Source: Ophiosphaerella korrae
Lineage: Eukaryota > Ascomycota > Dothideomycetes > Pleosporales > Phaeosphaeriaceae
Length of the DNA: 64,000 nucleotides
Direction: 5' to 3'
Assembly (NCBI GenBank): GCA_028456385.1
Contig: JALNQF010000076.1
Location: 62,001-126,000 of the forward strand
The position numbers and the translations under genes were made by a program. Below the pieces are notes generated by a model that was not told where the DNA came from, ran no database searches, and saw only the letters and a list, made by a program, of their open reading frames with translations. Below are positions 44,390-57,092 of this stretch, in pieces (position 1 is the stretch's first letter; each line of letters starts with the position of its first letter).

Positions 44390-45916
44390 TTATAACTTCG
44401 TCTCCGTCCCTTTCAATGCCTCGATATCTACAATCTCTTTGACAGCTTCAGTGGTGAGTATATACGGACTCTCTTCATCCACCGCTACACTATCCTCAAT
44501 CCTCATACCAATGCCCCTTGCCCAGCTCGGCCATCGCTCGTCATCCGGAACATAAATCCCCGGCTCAACCGTGACGACCATACCCTTTTCCAGATTGCGT
44601 GAACGCGATAGCCCAGGGCTGTCATGTACATCTAGGCCTAGGTAATGCCCTACGTGATGTGGGAAGAGCGTGGAAATGGCGTCTTTGGTGGACATGTTGA
44701 AGCCAAGGTCAGTCAGGCCAGCGGAGAGTGCATGAGAGGCTATATTGTGAAGCTTGTCGAGTGAAATAGATGCATTGCTGCGACAGAGTGCCACGCAGCT
44801 TCTCTGTACTGAGAGAAGGAGATTATACAGGTCTTTTTGGGCTGTGGAGAATGTACCACTGACAGGCCAGGTGCGCGTGATGTCTGTTACATAGCCACCG
44901 TAGCTTGCGCCAGCATCTACGAGCACTAATTGGTCTTGCTTTAATTGCATGTCGTTGGAAACGTAGTGTATTGTGTTTGCGTTGGTGCCACCTGCTACGA
45001 CAGGAACATAGGCCGGCCCGTCGCATAAGTCTTGCTTGAACCAGTAATCTAGAAATGAATCGAGGTCTTTCTCGTTTGTGAAAGACTGTCGCATTGCATC
45101 CGTAATTGCACGACCAGAGTGTTGACCGGCTTTGCGCATGTTTATCAATTCTGCTTCACTTTTGAAGGCCCGGAGTTCATTGAGCAGGGGCCTGAGAGGC
45201 TTAATGGACGCTTTGCTGTCGCGGAAGACGTTTGCAATGCCCCCTGTGCGAGAGGGTTCAGCACCTGCAAGATATCTTGAGAGGATGTGTCTTGTTATCC
45301 GGCTTCCAGGTAGATCAGTGTAGACATTTCGATTGCGGTTCACTATCTCCGGTAGGAGCTTGGGTAAGTCGTCAATGGAGCCCGTTGTATCGGCATTGAA
45401 GACATCTTCAGCTGCGTCGACACCACTCCTCGGTCCTTCCCATGCTTCGACTTTAGGATCCTTTGGCTGCACATAAAGATGAAATTCGTGTTCATGTTCG
45501 TTAAGTTTTTCTATTATGGCTACGGCATCGGGCTCTAGAAAGCCAGTCAGGTATCGAAAGTCAGGGTCCTGGTGAAATTTGTAGAAGACGGCGCCAGATG
45601 CATATTTGATGTCATTTGCAGCGAGAACAGCTATAGAGTTGGGTGGAAGCACTTTGGCGAGCTTGGAGCGTCGCTCAAAGTACTCGAGAGCTGTGATACC
45701 GGGAGTAACTGAAAGGATCAGTATGCATCAGAAAAAAAAATATGGGATGGTCACACCTTCCCCAGCTTTGAGCAGATGTGGATGTGTCTCGTGGAGCGGT
45801 TGCCCGAATCGGAGCTCTGCAGCAGGAACACTCAGGCACCTTCTCCAGCTCTTTCGCGCATCACATGGCCACCTTCCTCGTGCCGTTGGCCTCAATAATC
45901 TCAGAGAACAACTCAT
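44390..45916 (-). CDS. Mitochondrial-type Xaa-Pro aminopeptidase (Icp55-like aminopeptidase P)
   Basis: Two exons (45757-45916 and 44390-45708) give 492 residues from the internal ATG MSCSLRLLRPTARGRW. Another in-frame ATG at 46000 would add 28 residues. I prefer the shorter form because it starts directly with an Arg-rich, acid-poor presequence. The N-terminal creatinase-type domain contains TPGITALEYFERRSKLAKVL. The catalytic pita-bread domain has all five dinuclear-metal ligands: the two Asp of VDAGASYGGYVTDITRTW, His of FPHHVGHYLGLDVHD, Glu of VTVEPGIYV and Glu of GMRIEDSV. It removes an N-terminal residue before proline; Icp55 trims newly cleaved mitochondrial presequences. It is divergent from the sirtuin gene. 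Confidence 0.92.
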
Positions 45917-46199
45917 CCCAGCACAACCATCAGAAGCAATAAAATGTTGTTGCTTCCGAACGAATCGCGCGTTGTCGGAAATGGCACAACTTTCCGGCAA
46001 CTAGCGTTATCGATAAGTGAGTTGGTGCTTGGAGTCTGACGTCGTGTTCTGTTTCCCCAGGTTCTTGTCTACTTGTTGCTTATTTGTTGCCTGCTACGAC
46101 CAGCGCATACATGACACGGATTACTCCTACCCCTCCTCACTCTTTAGGCTCTAGAGCAAGGTCTCCACCAATTTGTCCCTATCACCCATCTTCCGCAGA

Positions 46200-47224
46200 A
46201 TGGTCTCGTCGACCGCCCGATCCAGCATTGTCCCCCGGGGGGATCTGGAGAGTTTCCAGGAGCATTTGAACAAGTCGACGAGGATACTGGCATTGCTAGG
46301 AGCAGGATTGAGTGCGAGCTCAGGACTGCCAACATTTAGAGGAGCGGGGGGAATATGGAGAACACATGACGCCGTAGAATTGGCTACACCAGAAGCATTC
46401 CAGCACCAGCCTGGCCTGGTTTGGCAATTTTACAGCTACAGACGCCACATGGCATTGAAAGCCAAACCAAATCCAGCACATTACGCTTTGGCAGAGCTGG
46501 CCAGGAAACGAGATAATTTCCTGACTCTCAGCCAAAACGTCGATGGTCCGTCTCACTCCTGGAAGCCGGATAGGACTCCCTCCTATACCATAACTGACAC
46601 ACATCAGGTCTTTCCCCACGCGCCCACCACCCAGCTTCCCAACTTAAGCTCCTCCACGGCTCCCTCTTCGACGTCAAGTGCTCAGATTTCTTCTGCAACT
46701 ACGTCGAGCGCAACAACTACACCGACCCCATCGTCCCAGCCCTAGCCATCCCAACCGACGAATCGGATCCAACCACAACAGCCGCCCTTGCGGCACGCGA
46801 GCTGGACATATCGGACGAAAACGTTGCGCTCCCCGAACTCACGCACGAACACTTGCCAAAATGTCCTGCCTGCAAGACCGGCTTGCTGCGACCAGGCGTG
46901 GTCTGGTTTGGCGAACAATTGCCCGGCGATGTCATCGACCATGTCGATGAATTCATGGAAACTCCTGAGAAGATTGATCTCATTATGGTGATTGGGACGA
47001 GCGCAAAAGTGTACCCCGCAGCTGGATATGTCGATCGTGCTCGGCAAAAGGGTGCCAGGGTTGCTATCATTAACATGGACGAGAACGATATCCCTGCAGG
47101 TGGACTAGTTAAAGGCGATTGGTTCTTTCAGGGGGATGCTGCTCAGATTGTGCCAGAGCTACTGTACAACGTGATCGGAGAGCTAAAGATGGGCGAGGCC
47201 GACGATGCCGCGGAAAGTGTGTGA
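46200..47224 (+). CDS. SIRT5-like NAD-dependent protein deacylase (class III sirtuin)
   Basis: Two exons (46200-46545 and 46608-47224) give 320 residues. The donor GTCCGT is unusual; the acceptor ATCAG is normal and the phase fits. Motifs: GAGLSASSGLPTFRGAGGIW (NAD site), LSQNVDGLSPRAHHP, catalytic His132 in LLHGSLFDVKC, zinc Cys pairs CSDFFC and CPAC, and GTSAKVYPAAGY. The FYSYRR motif matches the Tyr/Arg pair that lets SIRT5 read succinyl, malonyl and glutaryl lysine, so acidic-acyl removal is more likely than deacetylation. A short Ser/Arg-rich N-terminus could be a mitochondrial presequence. The frame is open upstream of the ATG, so a longer non-ATG start cannot be excluded. It shares a 283-base promoter with the aminopeptidase gene. 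Confidence 0.92.
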
Positions 47225-47556
47225 TCGAGCAAAGCCGCCTCAGCACAAGGCATGACGTAAAAGTGGTTGTTATTGGTTAAATTCCATTAGCTACACATGA
47301 GAGGAAGCTGAGTATGCCGATATATGACCCCAAGTGCCTCCTTTTCACCTGTATTCTTGTGTTGGAATCATCTCATGTGCTCATTGTAATTGTAATCCTC
47401 AGTGAACGCCAAACACCGAATCCAATGAGCAGGCAAATCTCGTCATATCGTCGCAAGTATAAGGCCGCCTGGAAAGCTTTGCTGAGCGAGTGACTAAATG
47501 ATATAAACGCAAAATCATGAATTGTATTGCCAAAAAATCAGAACATCTGTCTTGCG
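47225..47556. other. Convergent 3' region, nothing else seen
   Basis: A 332-base spacer between the ends of the sirtuin and AP-1-like genes. Confidence 0.6.
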
Positions 47557-49523
47557 CTATGCCATGTTTTCCTTTGGTAAGCGTTTCAAAGCAGCCTCGA
47601 CGTCTTTGTGGTCAACCACCACACCACTCTCTGAACAACGTGCTTTGGCCCGGAGCTCAGAGCACAGATTGTCAATGTCGATTGTGCCGTCTTTGAATTC
47701 GGGACGGCTTGAAAGTTTATCCCTGGGCAATGTCAGTGTACTGGTTTGAGTATTTTGCAGGGAATATACGCACCATATCTTGTGGCAATTGAGCATCGAG
47801 TGGATGTCATCGCCAGGCACAACCTCATCTTCACCCTCTTGAAGGCGTTCGATATCTTCCAGAGGGTTTGACTTTTGTACGGCGGGTGTGTCACCAAAGT
47901 GGAATGGGCTACTGTAGCCCGCGTTCAAAAAGGCATCGTTGAAAAAGCCGCCAGTGAAGTCGCCATCGCCAACAATGGCATTTTGGGTATCGCGATATTC
48001 ACCGAAGAGGGTAGGATCGAACTGCCCGCCGTTTTGGTTCGCAAAGTAATCGATGCCGTTGAGTATAGATGTGGGTGATTTGGCGGCGGTTATGACTGCA
48101 GGAGATTGTTTGTCGTCAGACATGGACATCGCACGAGGCACAGGGTTGCGAGGGTTTCCACAAGCCATGTTGAGCTTTTCGCAGAATAGGACCTCACCTT
48201 CCGAGTTGCCATGACACACATAACCATCTGCGATTGTATCCTTGGGTTGACTGGGTGAAGTGTGACTCGGCTCTGGCGAGGTTCCGCACGAAGAGTCTTG
48301 CCCACCAGTTGGCGACGTGGATGAGGAGGGAGAGTCGGATTGCGTAGACGAGCCACTATTGAACTGGAAGACACGTGACTGGCTTGTAGTCGTGCTATCA
48401 GTTCTCACGCGATTGACGCTCTTAGCTGCGGCGTCATTGAATCCATAAGAACCATTCAAGCTGTTATTACGTTGAACGCCATTAGCCGTGGGACTGCCAC
48501 CCATTGGATCAGGTGAATTCGAGAACGAGCTGCTAACTTTGGTAGCAGGGCTGACGCCTTGGCCAGTGCTGTTGTGCCGGCCAGGAACGCTGGAAGAAAC
48601 AGATGCGTTCTTACTCTTAGATAATGGCCCGTTATCGAGGAGTTGGGTACCAGGGAGGCCGCCGAATCGAGGAAAGTCAAAGGAAAAGTTGTTGCTATTG
48701 CCGTTGTTGTTGTTACTATTTAGCATAGAACCGAAAGCTGAAGCCATGGGTGGTGCAGTTCGGTTCAGTCCGCTGCTGTTGAGTGACAGGCGTTTGCGGT
48801 ATTCGCGAAGTTCCATCTGCAACCTTTGGACTTGTCCGCGAAGCAAGCCATTTTCGTGATTTGCAGCGTCTGAAGCCTTCTCGAGCTCTTGAACTTTAGT
48901 TTCAAGATCTTTAAGATGTTTTTCCTTTCTCTCCCTGAAAGCTCGCTGGGCAGCTCGATTTTGTGCTTTACGTTTCTGTGCCAAAGTCAGTATTATGGAA
49001 TGTGAAACCTACGCGAGAAACCTACAGTTGTGGGTTCAGATGTTAGTGGTTTGCGACCAGGCTTTTTTGCTTGTTTATCTTCACCTTCTCTGCGCTTGCC
49101 CCCGCCCTCATCGTCATCATCATCGTCATCATCGGGGCTTTTGCGCTTCTCGCTAGAATCCTTCCTGGAAGGAGAATCCCCAGGGAGAGCACCAATCATG
49201 AGATCATCGTCGGCGTTGTCAAAGTCAAAATTGTTCTCACCGTCCATATAGTCGATGAATGGACTCTCTTCCATGCCTACGTTGTTGAAGGCACTGGCGG
49301 GTGTGCTCTGTTGGGGTGAGGTGAAGAATGTGGGGTCGACGCCGCTGTCTGTGGGGTACTGGTATTGAGAGTTATTGGAAACGCCCGCGTTGTTCAAGCC
49401 TGTCGAGAAGATGTCGTTAGGGTTCTGGTTGTTCGAGGCAAGAGCAGCAAGAAGAAGGTCCTGCTGAGTTGCGTCAAGGTAGAATGGCGCGCCATTTTGG
49501 AAATCGTTGGTCGTCGCAGGCAT
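47557..49523 (-). CDS. AP-1/Yap1-type bZIP transcription factor (oxidative stress regulator)
   Basis: Three exons (49026-49523, 47774-48975, 47557-47722) give 621 residues. The bZIP starts at residue 167 (KRKAQNRAAQRAFRERKEKH) with a following Leu zipper (LETKVQELEKASDAANHENG). The middle is Ser/Asn-rich. An n-CRD-like stretch at about 396-440 has four Cys (CGTSPEPS, YVCHG, FCEKLNMACG). The c-CRD at the C-terminus has three Cys (MLNCHKIW, NLCSELRAKARCSE), as in Yap1, where disulfides mask the nuclear export signal. So it should accumulate in the nucleus on peroxide or thiol stress and induce antioxidant and efflux genes. The start chosen is MPATTNDFQNG; an in-frame ATG at 49706 would extend it by 61 residues and is probably leader. 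The last intron (51 bases) has no stop in frame, so retention is possible. Confidence 0.93.
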
Positions 49524-50786
49524 CGTAAAGGCTGGTGTGGGGTTCGGGTGAAGAGAAGGATACGAGGGTATTAAGCGTAGTGTTTTGGCCAAGGCAACCT
49601 GCGGATACTGGGACCGCGATTCAGATGGATCCGCGTGGGCCGCTTGCTGCGTGATCGAGGGGTTGTATGGTATCTGTCTGACACAATCAAGCAATGGTTT
49701 CGCCACCCCAGGCCAATGCGGTCTATGGAATATTCACCCCGCAACAAAGAGGGGTGTATGGATGATGCAGGGAGTATGAGGCAGTGGCTGCGGTAGTAGA
49801 TACGTAGATACGTAGATACTACGGGTTGAGGCAGAGAGACGCCGAGCGGGACAACGGCTCGGAGTACACTGGTCTGAAGCGAGAACGTTGCGCGCACAGG
49901 GCGCAATCAAGATCCCACGATAGGCGTCGCAGGCCAAGAGTGTATGGGCTAGATTGAAGGCGAAGACAAAAGTCCGGTGGAGGTGGCAAGGATGGTGTAG
50001 GTGTAGAGGTGCAGCAGAACGGCTGACAGCCTCGTAGCCTGAGAGCCGGCCGAACTGGAGAGGTAGTTAGTCCGCCGCCCGTGGTCCAATGCCCGTGACC
50101 CTGGCAAAATCAGAACAAGCGAATTTCTGGAATGGATATGGTAAGCCGTGCAAAAGCGGCATACAAACAGGTGGCCTGCGAATTCAACGTCACTGATAGG
50201 CTGTGGCTGGGTCTTGATGGTGCTGATTAGGGCGGGCAACGAGGATAAGGGCGCAGCAGGATTGCTGATAAATCATGGTGGGGTAGAGAACGCCATCGAA
50301 AGCAGCATCCTGACTCCTGCGACTGGGAGCGCTAAGAGCACATCACTCGGTGCCTGTTCCTGGCAGGGCAAAGAGTTTTACTGTCGTGTTCGCAGAGGGA
50401 TTGACGCAACAGTGGTGCGGATCTTACTGTGTCTCTGTGGATGCGTATCGAACTTGCCAGGCACGTAGACCTGACACAAGCCCTACTGCATCCTGCCACT
50501 CTCTGCTCGTTTTCCCTGGGTCGTGTATGACTCCTCTGAAGCCTGGCACATGAAATGAGCACCAGTTACATGGGTATGGGCATACGTAGTGCTTACATGG
50601 AAATATCTTGAGCAAATGCTTGGCCTCCAGTGCCTATTGGTGAAATCGCAGGGCTGAAGTAGGGTCCAATCACGGCGGGACGCTAGTCAGGACGTGCAGC
50701 CTCTCCGTGATCTCCTCTATTGTGCTTCTTGGCGCCATCCATCCGCCTGTCGCGACCTTCGACTGCAACACCACACGCACAACGCC
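49524..50786. other. Divergent promoter region of AP-1-like and SPF30-like genes
   Basis: About 1.3 kb. The frame of the AP-1-like gene stays open to 49706, but composition suggests a leader. No other gene seen. Confidence 0.55.
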
Positions 50787-51813
50787 ATGGCCGACATCAA
50801 AGCCCTGAAAGATGCCGTCTGGCTCAAAAAGGACGCTATCAAGAAGGAAGAGGCCGGCCTAGCAGAATGGTCGGATCAGGTATGCACCAGCGCACGGCCC
50901 AGCGCAGAGCCTCACTGACTCTGGAAACAGCTCAAAACAGTCGATGCACTCGTAGAGAGTACTGGCCACAGCAAAGAGCTGGATGACTTCAAGCAAGAGA
51001 TCTTGTCACAGGTAGCCGTGCACGAAACCGCTCTCGCGCGACTGCGCCCCGAACTCACCGAGCTTGAAGCTCAACTACCCTCAGCTCCTCTGCCAGCTGC
51101 ACCCAAGTTTGACCCCGAGAAACATCCCCAGTTGCGCAAAGCGGTCGAGAAGTTGGAGCCAGAGAAGCCTGTCGCTTTCAGCACAGGTGACGTCGTAGAG
51201 GCGCAGTGGACAGACAGGTCTTGGTACAAGGCCAAGATCCAGAGTGTCTTGGGCTCGTCTTCTGCACCCAAGTATGTTGTGCGCTTTGTAGAGTATGACG
51301 ATAGCATCACCGTTGATGGCAACGCCGTCCGCCCTCTCCCACACAAAAGGAGGCGCGAAACAGAATCGGTTCCTGCGCCCTCTGCAGCCGCTCTACCCGC
51401 CACTTCGTCTCCTCACGTCATCTCCGGTCCTGCTTCTATCAATCCCAACGCCCAGCTGGCAAAGAAGAACGTCGCCAATGAAGAGCCAAAGCCGAAGAAC
51501 AGGATTGCTAATAAGGGTCAATTGAGGAAACGGAAGGAGAATTGGGCCGACTTCCAGGCCAAAGTAGGCAAGAAGATGCCTGTAAAGGATTCCATGTTTC
51601 GCACGAGCACGGAGGCTGGCAGTCGAGGTACACAATGCCCATTATTCCTCTCAGGTTGAAACTTTGACTAATATCTTCGCAGTTGGCTTTACTGGCTCGG
51701 GCAAGGGCATGACAGAGACACACAAACGAACACGCTATAACCACAAAGCCGACGCAGAGGACGACGAAGAATTTAAAGAGGCCACCTCTCGGGGTCCTAC
51801 TAAACGATTCTAG
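50787..51813 (+). CDS. Tudor-domain splicing factor, SPF30/SMNDC1-like
   Basis: Three exons (50787-50879, 50931-51627, 51683-51813) give 306 residues. The N-terminus is helical (MADIKALKDAVWLKKDAIKK). The Tudor domain is at about residues 90-140: FSTGDVVEAQWTDRSWYKAK, then YVVRFVEYDDSITVDGNAVR, with aromatic residues placed to bind dimethyl-arginine. The C-terminal half is basic and ends in a conserved-looking block (KRKENWADFQAK, DSMFRTSTEAGSRVGFTGSG, RTRYNHK). SPF30-type proteins bind methylated Sm proteins and help join U4/U6.U5 to the prespliceosome in the nucleus. The length and domain order match the family. Confidence 0.9.
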
Positions 51814-52844
51814 TCACCTGCAACAATGGCCAACATCTCACATAGGTATGAAGAAAATCTTAATCACATGCTGTACAAGTGACCCTGCTTACGTTGCCAT
51901 TGGGCGGATTCTCAGACCTAGGCAGTCACACCGGTGCTTTGGACTGTGGAGCAGTCTATATCTAGCCTGGATTCACAGAGCGCTATGATTCTGAGAGCTG
52001 TGAGCCTATGCTGACCAAGTGCAGGCCTACTCGCATCGTCGCCCCTTCGAACGTTAGAGAGTGAGCTTTTCACTATGTATTCTGGCTCATCATAACATTT
52101 TGGCGCATGCATTCTTTGGCATGGCACGGGACTCGCTCACTCCCACCTGACAGGGCTACCCGCTAAGCACGATCCGCTACGCGGGTGTTCGACACTCTGC
52201 TACACAATGCACATATCAACAACACTGGTAGGTATATGGTGCGTATTGATTCCTTTGCAAGTTGGCATCGCATGGTAGACTGGCCGCCTCCAGTCTACAC
52301 GACTATTTTTTCTCCTCTGATTCCATCACGCCCGGCGTTGCTTCATTTTCTACCTCAATCTCAGACCCATGGAATCAATAAGAAGGAGTAAATATGTGAG
52401 GACTTTAAAACCTAAGGAGTATGATAGATTACAATACAAAAAGCAATCAACAATTTAAGTGTCTCATCATGTTGATAGTACAAAGCTACAAAATGTGGGT
52501 TTTCAAACCAGTTATCAGCTACAATCTAGCCATTGCGTGTTACTATTCTTTTCTAGAAAAGTACAGGCGCAATTTTACAGCATGTCCCATTGGTTTGAAA
52601 AATCGAGTTTCTGCATAGCTATGTGCAAACGCATTTGCTATCCGCCGCGGTTATGTTGAAGCTTTGTCCGAGCCCCACTAGTTAGTTGCCCGCCAATGGT
52701 GGTGGTGCTCACCCATGTCAAATCAATGCCTCGACTCACTCTACGCTTATGCCTCCAAACGCGCTTTCTGGGGGTATAAGAGGAGGGTTGAGACATGTTG
52801 GGGACCCCCGCGAAGACGAGCAAAGCAAATAACACGTCTTAAAC
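51814..52844. other. Intergenic, AT-rich on the right, no gene seen
   Basis: About 1 kb between two plus-strand genes. I looked for tRNA arms near 52150-52200 and found only a CCGC/GCGG-type short hairpin. Confidence 0.5.
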
Positions 52845-55800
52845 ATGGAAGCGGACTGGGACGAGGTAATGCGCCCCCAGCAACTACCCTCCATTATTAC
52901 AACCATAGCGTGGACACACATGGCATCAACGCAGCGCGACAGCTAACATGGCATAGCTGGCGATTACCCAGCTACCCCAATCCGGGCCACATCATCCATC
53001 CATAGGCATTTCCACCTTCGCATTTGACACGACACAGGAACTACTATGGACGGGCAGCAACCAAGTGAGTACGTGGGCCCAGTTGGGTCCGCACGCCTGA
53101 CAGCTTACACCCGAGTAGGGTCGCGTAACCTCGTTCTACGGTCCCCAACTTGAGCGCTATACCTCATACCGCGGCCATGCCACCACCGAAGGGCCGGTCA
53201 AGCAATTCCTCTTCACCGACAAAGGCGTCCTCTCCATCTCAAGGTCGAGCGTTCATTACTCCCACCGACGCGGCCTGGCGCAATGGCACTTGTCGTATGT
53301 CATATCATCATATATACAGAGGATCCGGACAAGGGCGCGCGATGCTGACCTCTGACGTGCAGGAGCACCGACTTTAAGGATCTAAAATGCATGAATTTTA
53401 CCGACAAAGGCACTCGCGAGATCTTGATCGCGGGTTGCCAGGAACACATGTTCAAGGTGGATGTAGAGAAGGGCGCCATCGCAGACACGGTGAGTCTGTA
53501 GGCCATAGCAAACAATGGTACACTGACTTGTTATAGCTCCCCGTTGACGCCCAATACACCATCCTGAAGCGTGCAGGCCAATATCTCTGTGCCGCGACTA
53601 AGAATGGAGGCATACATATTCTGGACTCAGCATCACTCTCGGTCATCAAGGTATTTGAAGGCCACACTGGCAGTATCAGCGACATGGACGCTAAGGGCGA
53701 CTTCCTTGCCACTTGCGGTTGGTCTCCGAGGCAGCAATACGCATACATGCTGGATCCTTTCACGAATGTATTCTCCTTAAAGACACTGAAGCAACTACCG
53801 CCCATTCCCTTCCACACGGGCGCAGCTTTTGTACGAATGCACCCTCGCATGTCCACCACAGCCATTATTGCTTCGCAGAACGGCCAGATGCAAGTCATCG
53901 ACCTCATGAACCCAGATTCAGCCAATTTACGGCAGATAAATCTGTACGACTCATACCTAACCGGATTTGAGATGGCTCCATCAGGCGAAGCCTTCGCTCT
54001 AGCTGACTCAAACCCCCATATTCACCTATGGGGTTCGCCCACAAAGGTTCATTTTCCTGAGTACAGCAACCCCACAGAGTTTGCAGATCATCATATACCA
54101 CCAACCACCATAGACTGGGGTCTTGATACGTAAGCTCTACCATCTGCTTGTTTCGAGTCGCGCTGAATCTTTAAAGGCCTTTGAATACTGTTGGCATGCC
54201 GTACTATAAAGAGACATTGCTCTCAAGTTGGCCGAGTCATATGATCTTTGAAGTCGGAGCACCACCAGTAAAACTTGACGGCGCGATATTGAACAACATG
54301 ACACGAACCGACATGGGCTTCTTTGCAAAGAACCCTAGAACGAAGCGTAGGAATCAAGTCGAAATCACAAGACAATCAGAGAGGTCAAGTGATTCATTGA
54401 CGCCACCCAAATTCTTGAGTGAGAAGGCTCGAGCATCACAGTCGCCGAGTGAATCTGATGCCAAGGCTGTAGAGACTATGGAGACTCTCACAGACCTTCA
54501 TCTTGATGATGTGACCCGTAAGGATGTTCCTGCCATGTATGGAAATGTCGAAATCAAGTATAGCAAATTTGGGGTAGATGATTTCGATTTTGCGTACTAC
54601 AACCAAACCTCATTTTCTGGCCTTGAAACTCATATCTCTAATTCATACGCCAATCCGCTCTTGCAAATCTTCCGTTTCACCCCCTTGATCCGGAACCTGG
54701 CGCTGCAGCACACAGCGTCACCTTGCCTCTTCGAATCGTGTCTTCTCTGCGAACTTGGTTTTCTTATCGACATGTTGGAGAAGGCAGCTGGATTAAATTG
54801 TCAAGCCTCGAACTTCCTGAAAACTTTCAGTGGTCTATCCAATGCTGTGTCATTGAACTTGTTAGAAGAGTTGGCTCCAAACGTTGCCCTCACTAGTATG
54901 ATCCAGAACCTCAACCGGTTTCTCCTAGATAAAGTTTCCGAAGAATTTCGACAGATGCTGCCGATTCACAACGGGCCCTCACTGATGGATCAGGTGCTGG
55001 AAACACAAGCGAGGGCAAGTATGAGATGTGCTCAATGCGCAAACGAGACAATCAGAGGTGGCAAGAACTTCGTCAATGAGCTCGTATATCCAGCGAAACA
55101 CGTCATGAAGAACACAAGAATTCCACGACCTACTTTCTCTCAGATCCTGAAAGCTAGTGTGGAACGCCAGGATCAGACTCGAGGATGGTGCACAAAGTGC
55201 AATCGGTACCAGCAAATGGTGCAGCGAAAGACAATACAGTCTGTTCCTGGAGTCTTGATGCTCAATGCGGCTATTCAAAGTCATGAGGCAAAACTCCTAT
55301 GGTCCATACCAAACTGGCTGCCACAAGAGATTGGTATCATAGTAGACCAAGGCCAATTTTACTGCTTCGAGGGCCAGGATCTAAAACTGCATCTGCAGCG
55401 TGGCGTTTTCGATATCATGGTGTATGAGTTAGTTGGTGTCGTTGCCGATATAAACAGTGGAGAGCACCAAAAGCCCCATCTTGTTGCTACAATCAACACA
55501 GGCCCATCCTCGCGTGAGCCAGATGCAGAGGATAGGTGGCACCTGTTCAACGACTTTTTGGTCAGACCTATACCGAAAGAAGAAGCCCTACGTTTCGAAC
55601 CGAGCTGGAAACTGCCATCCGTTTTGACATACCAGCTCAAAGCGGCGAGAAACAAAATTGATGATTCATGGAAAGAGAACTTGGATACCTCTATTTTGTA
55701 TCGATGGTGGTCATCAAATCCAACACCAGCAGGTGATAAGTTCAAGCTTTTGCAGGCTTCTACCGAAGCACCTCGTCCCGGCTACCCTGTGGCGATTGAT

Positions 55801-56544
55801 GCAGAGTTTATCAGGCTCCAGGCCGAAGAGATTGAGATGAAAGCAGACGGTACGCGCCAGACCATTCGTCCAGACCGCAAGGGCCTGGCTCGTGTCTCAG
55901 TCTGTCGCGGTGAGGGTGAGCATGCTGGCCTTCCCTTTATTGACGACTACATCGCCGTCACCGAACAAGTGGTGGATTACCTCACCGAATGGTCTGGCAT
56001 TTCGCCAGGTGACCTTAACCGCGAGACATCGCCGCACGCACCTGTCAGCCTCAAACATGCGTACAAGAAACTATGGCTCCTGTTGAACCTTGGGTGTGTC
56101 TTTGTCGGGCATTCCCTTGCCAACGATTTCCGCACGATCAACATTCACGTGCCCAAGTCTCAAGTCGTCGACACAAGCAATCTCTTCTTCCTCCCCGACT
56201 TTAAGCGTAAATTGAATCTCAAATTTTTAGCATGGTGTGTGCTCAAAGAGCAAATCCAGCAAGATACGCATGACAGCATTGAGGACGCGACGACAGCATT
56301 GAAGTTATGGAGGAAGTATGAGGAGTTCGTGGATGCGGGTATTTTGGAACCTATGCTGAACGACATTTACGCGACTGGAAGCCAAGTGAAGTTCAAGGCG
56401 CCGGGAAGTGGGGGAGCGGCGGTCGGGAGACAGAATGCCGGGGGGTCAAATGGGAATGGGAGAGATACGCCAGATGCGATGACGACGCCGAAGAAGGGGA
56501 AAGTATTTGGCGGTGTTGGATTTAGGAGTCCGATGCGACGGTGA
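52845..56544 (+). CDS. PAN2: PAN2 catalytic subunit of the Pan2-Pan3 poly(A) nuclease
   Basis: Six exons (52845-52865, 52972-53064, 53119-53294, 53363-53489, 53537-54129, 54177-56544) give 1125 residues. The first exon encodes only MEADWDE, the usual PAN2 beginning. A WD40 propeller follows ([40 protein letters not shown]). Then a linker, a pseudo-ubiquitin-hydrolase domain ([38 protein letters not shown]), and a C-terminal DEDD exonuclease with Asp878 and Glu880 (AIDAEF), [14 protein letters not shown] and [14 protein letters not shown]. All acidic residues are present, so it should degrade poly(A) tails in the cytoplasm, recruited by PAN3 and poly(A)-binding protein. The C-terminal tail is Gly-rich. 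Confidence 0.95.
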
Positions 56545-57092
56545 AATGGTAAGCGTATGGGTGAGGACGAAGTAGTTCGGATATTTCTACGAGTCGATTC
56601 AATTTATGAAAGTTGTCTCCTGATGTAATGGCCACGCAGGCAATAGGCAATTTGCCTATAACTAGATAACAAGCTATCACAACTACACTATCTATTTCAC
56701 ATGGCTTCAAGCTTCAAGCCCAAGTATGCCCTCCTGTCGCTTTCTCATGCCTTTGCCTGTGTAGCCAGTGATGATCGATGTCATTGCCAAGACAAGCATT
56801 GCCGGCTCCCGCCACTCTTTCCCTATTCGTCACCTTGTGTGTCGTGTGCAGGGAATGGCAAAACGAGACAGGGAACAAGATATCTTGGTATTGTGGCAGC
56901 GCCGGTCGCCGTCTTCTCCTTTACTGTACATTACTGTTCTGTTTGTCTAATTATTTTCCTTTCCTGCACTCTTCGCGGCTCTGCTTTCTCTGTTGCTTTC
57001 TCCCCCACGCCTGTCTCAGAAGGCGCCGATGCAGACCTCACGTCTAGGATAAGGCCACGCCCATCTCGTCTCGCGCGTGTCACACACCCAAC
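56545..57092. other. Intergenic, promoter side of the carboxylesterase
   Basis: About 0.55 kb. The right half is strongly CT-rich, as fungal 5' leaders often are. No exon supported. Confidence 0.55.
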
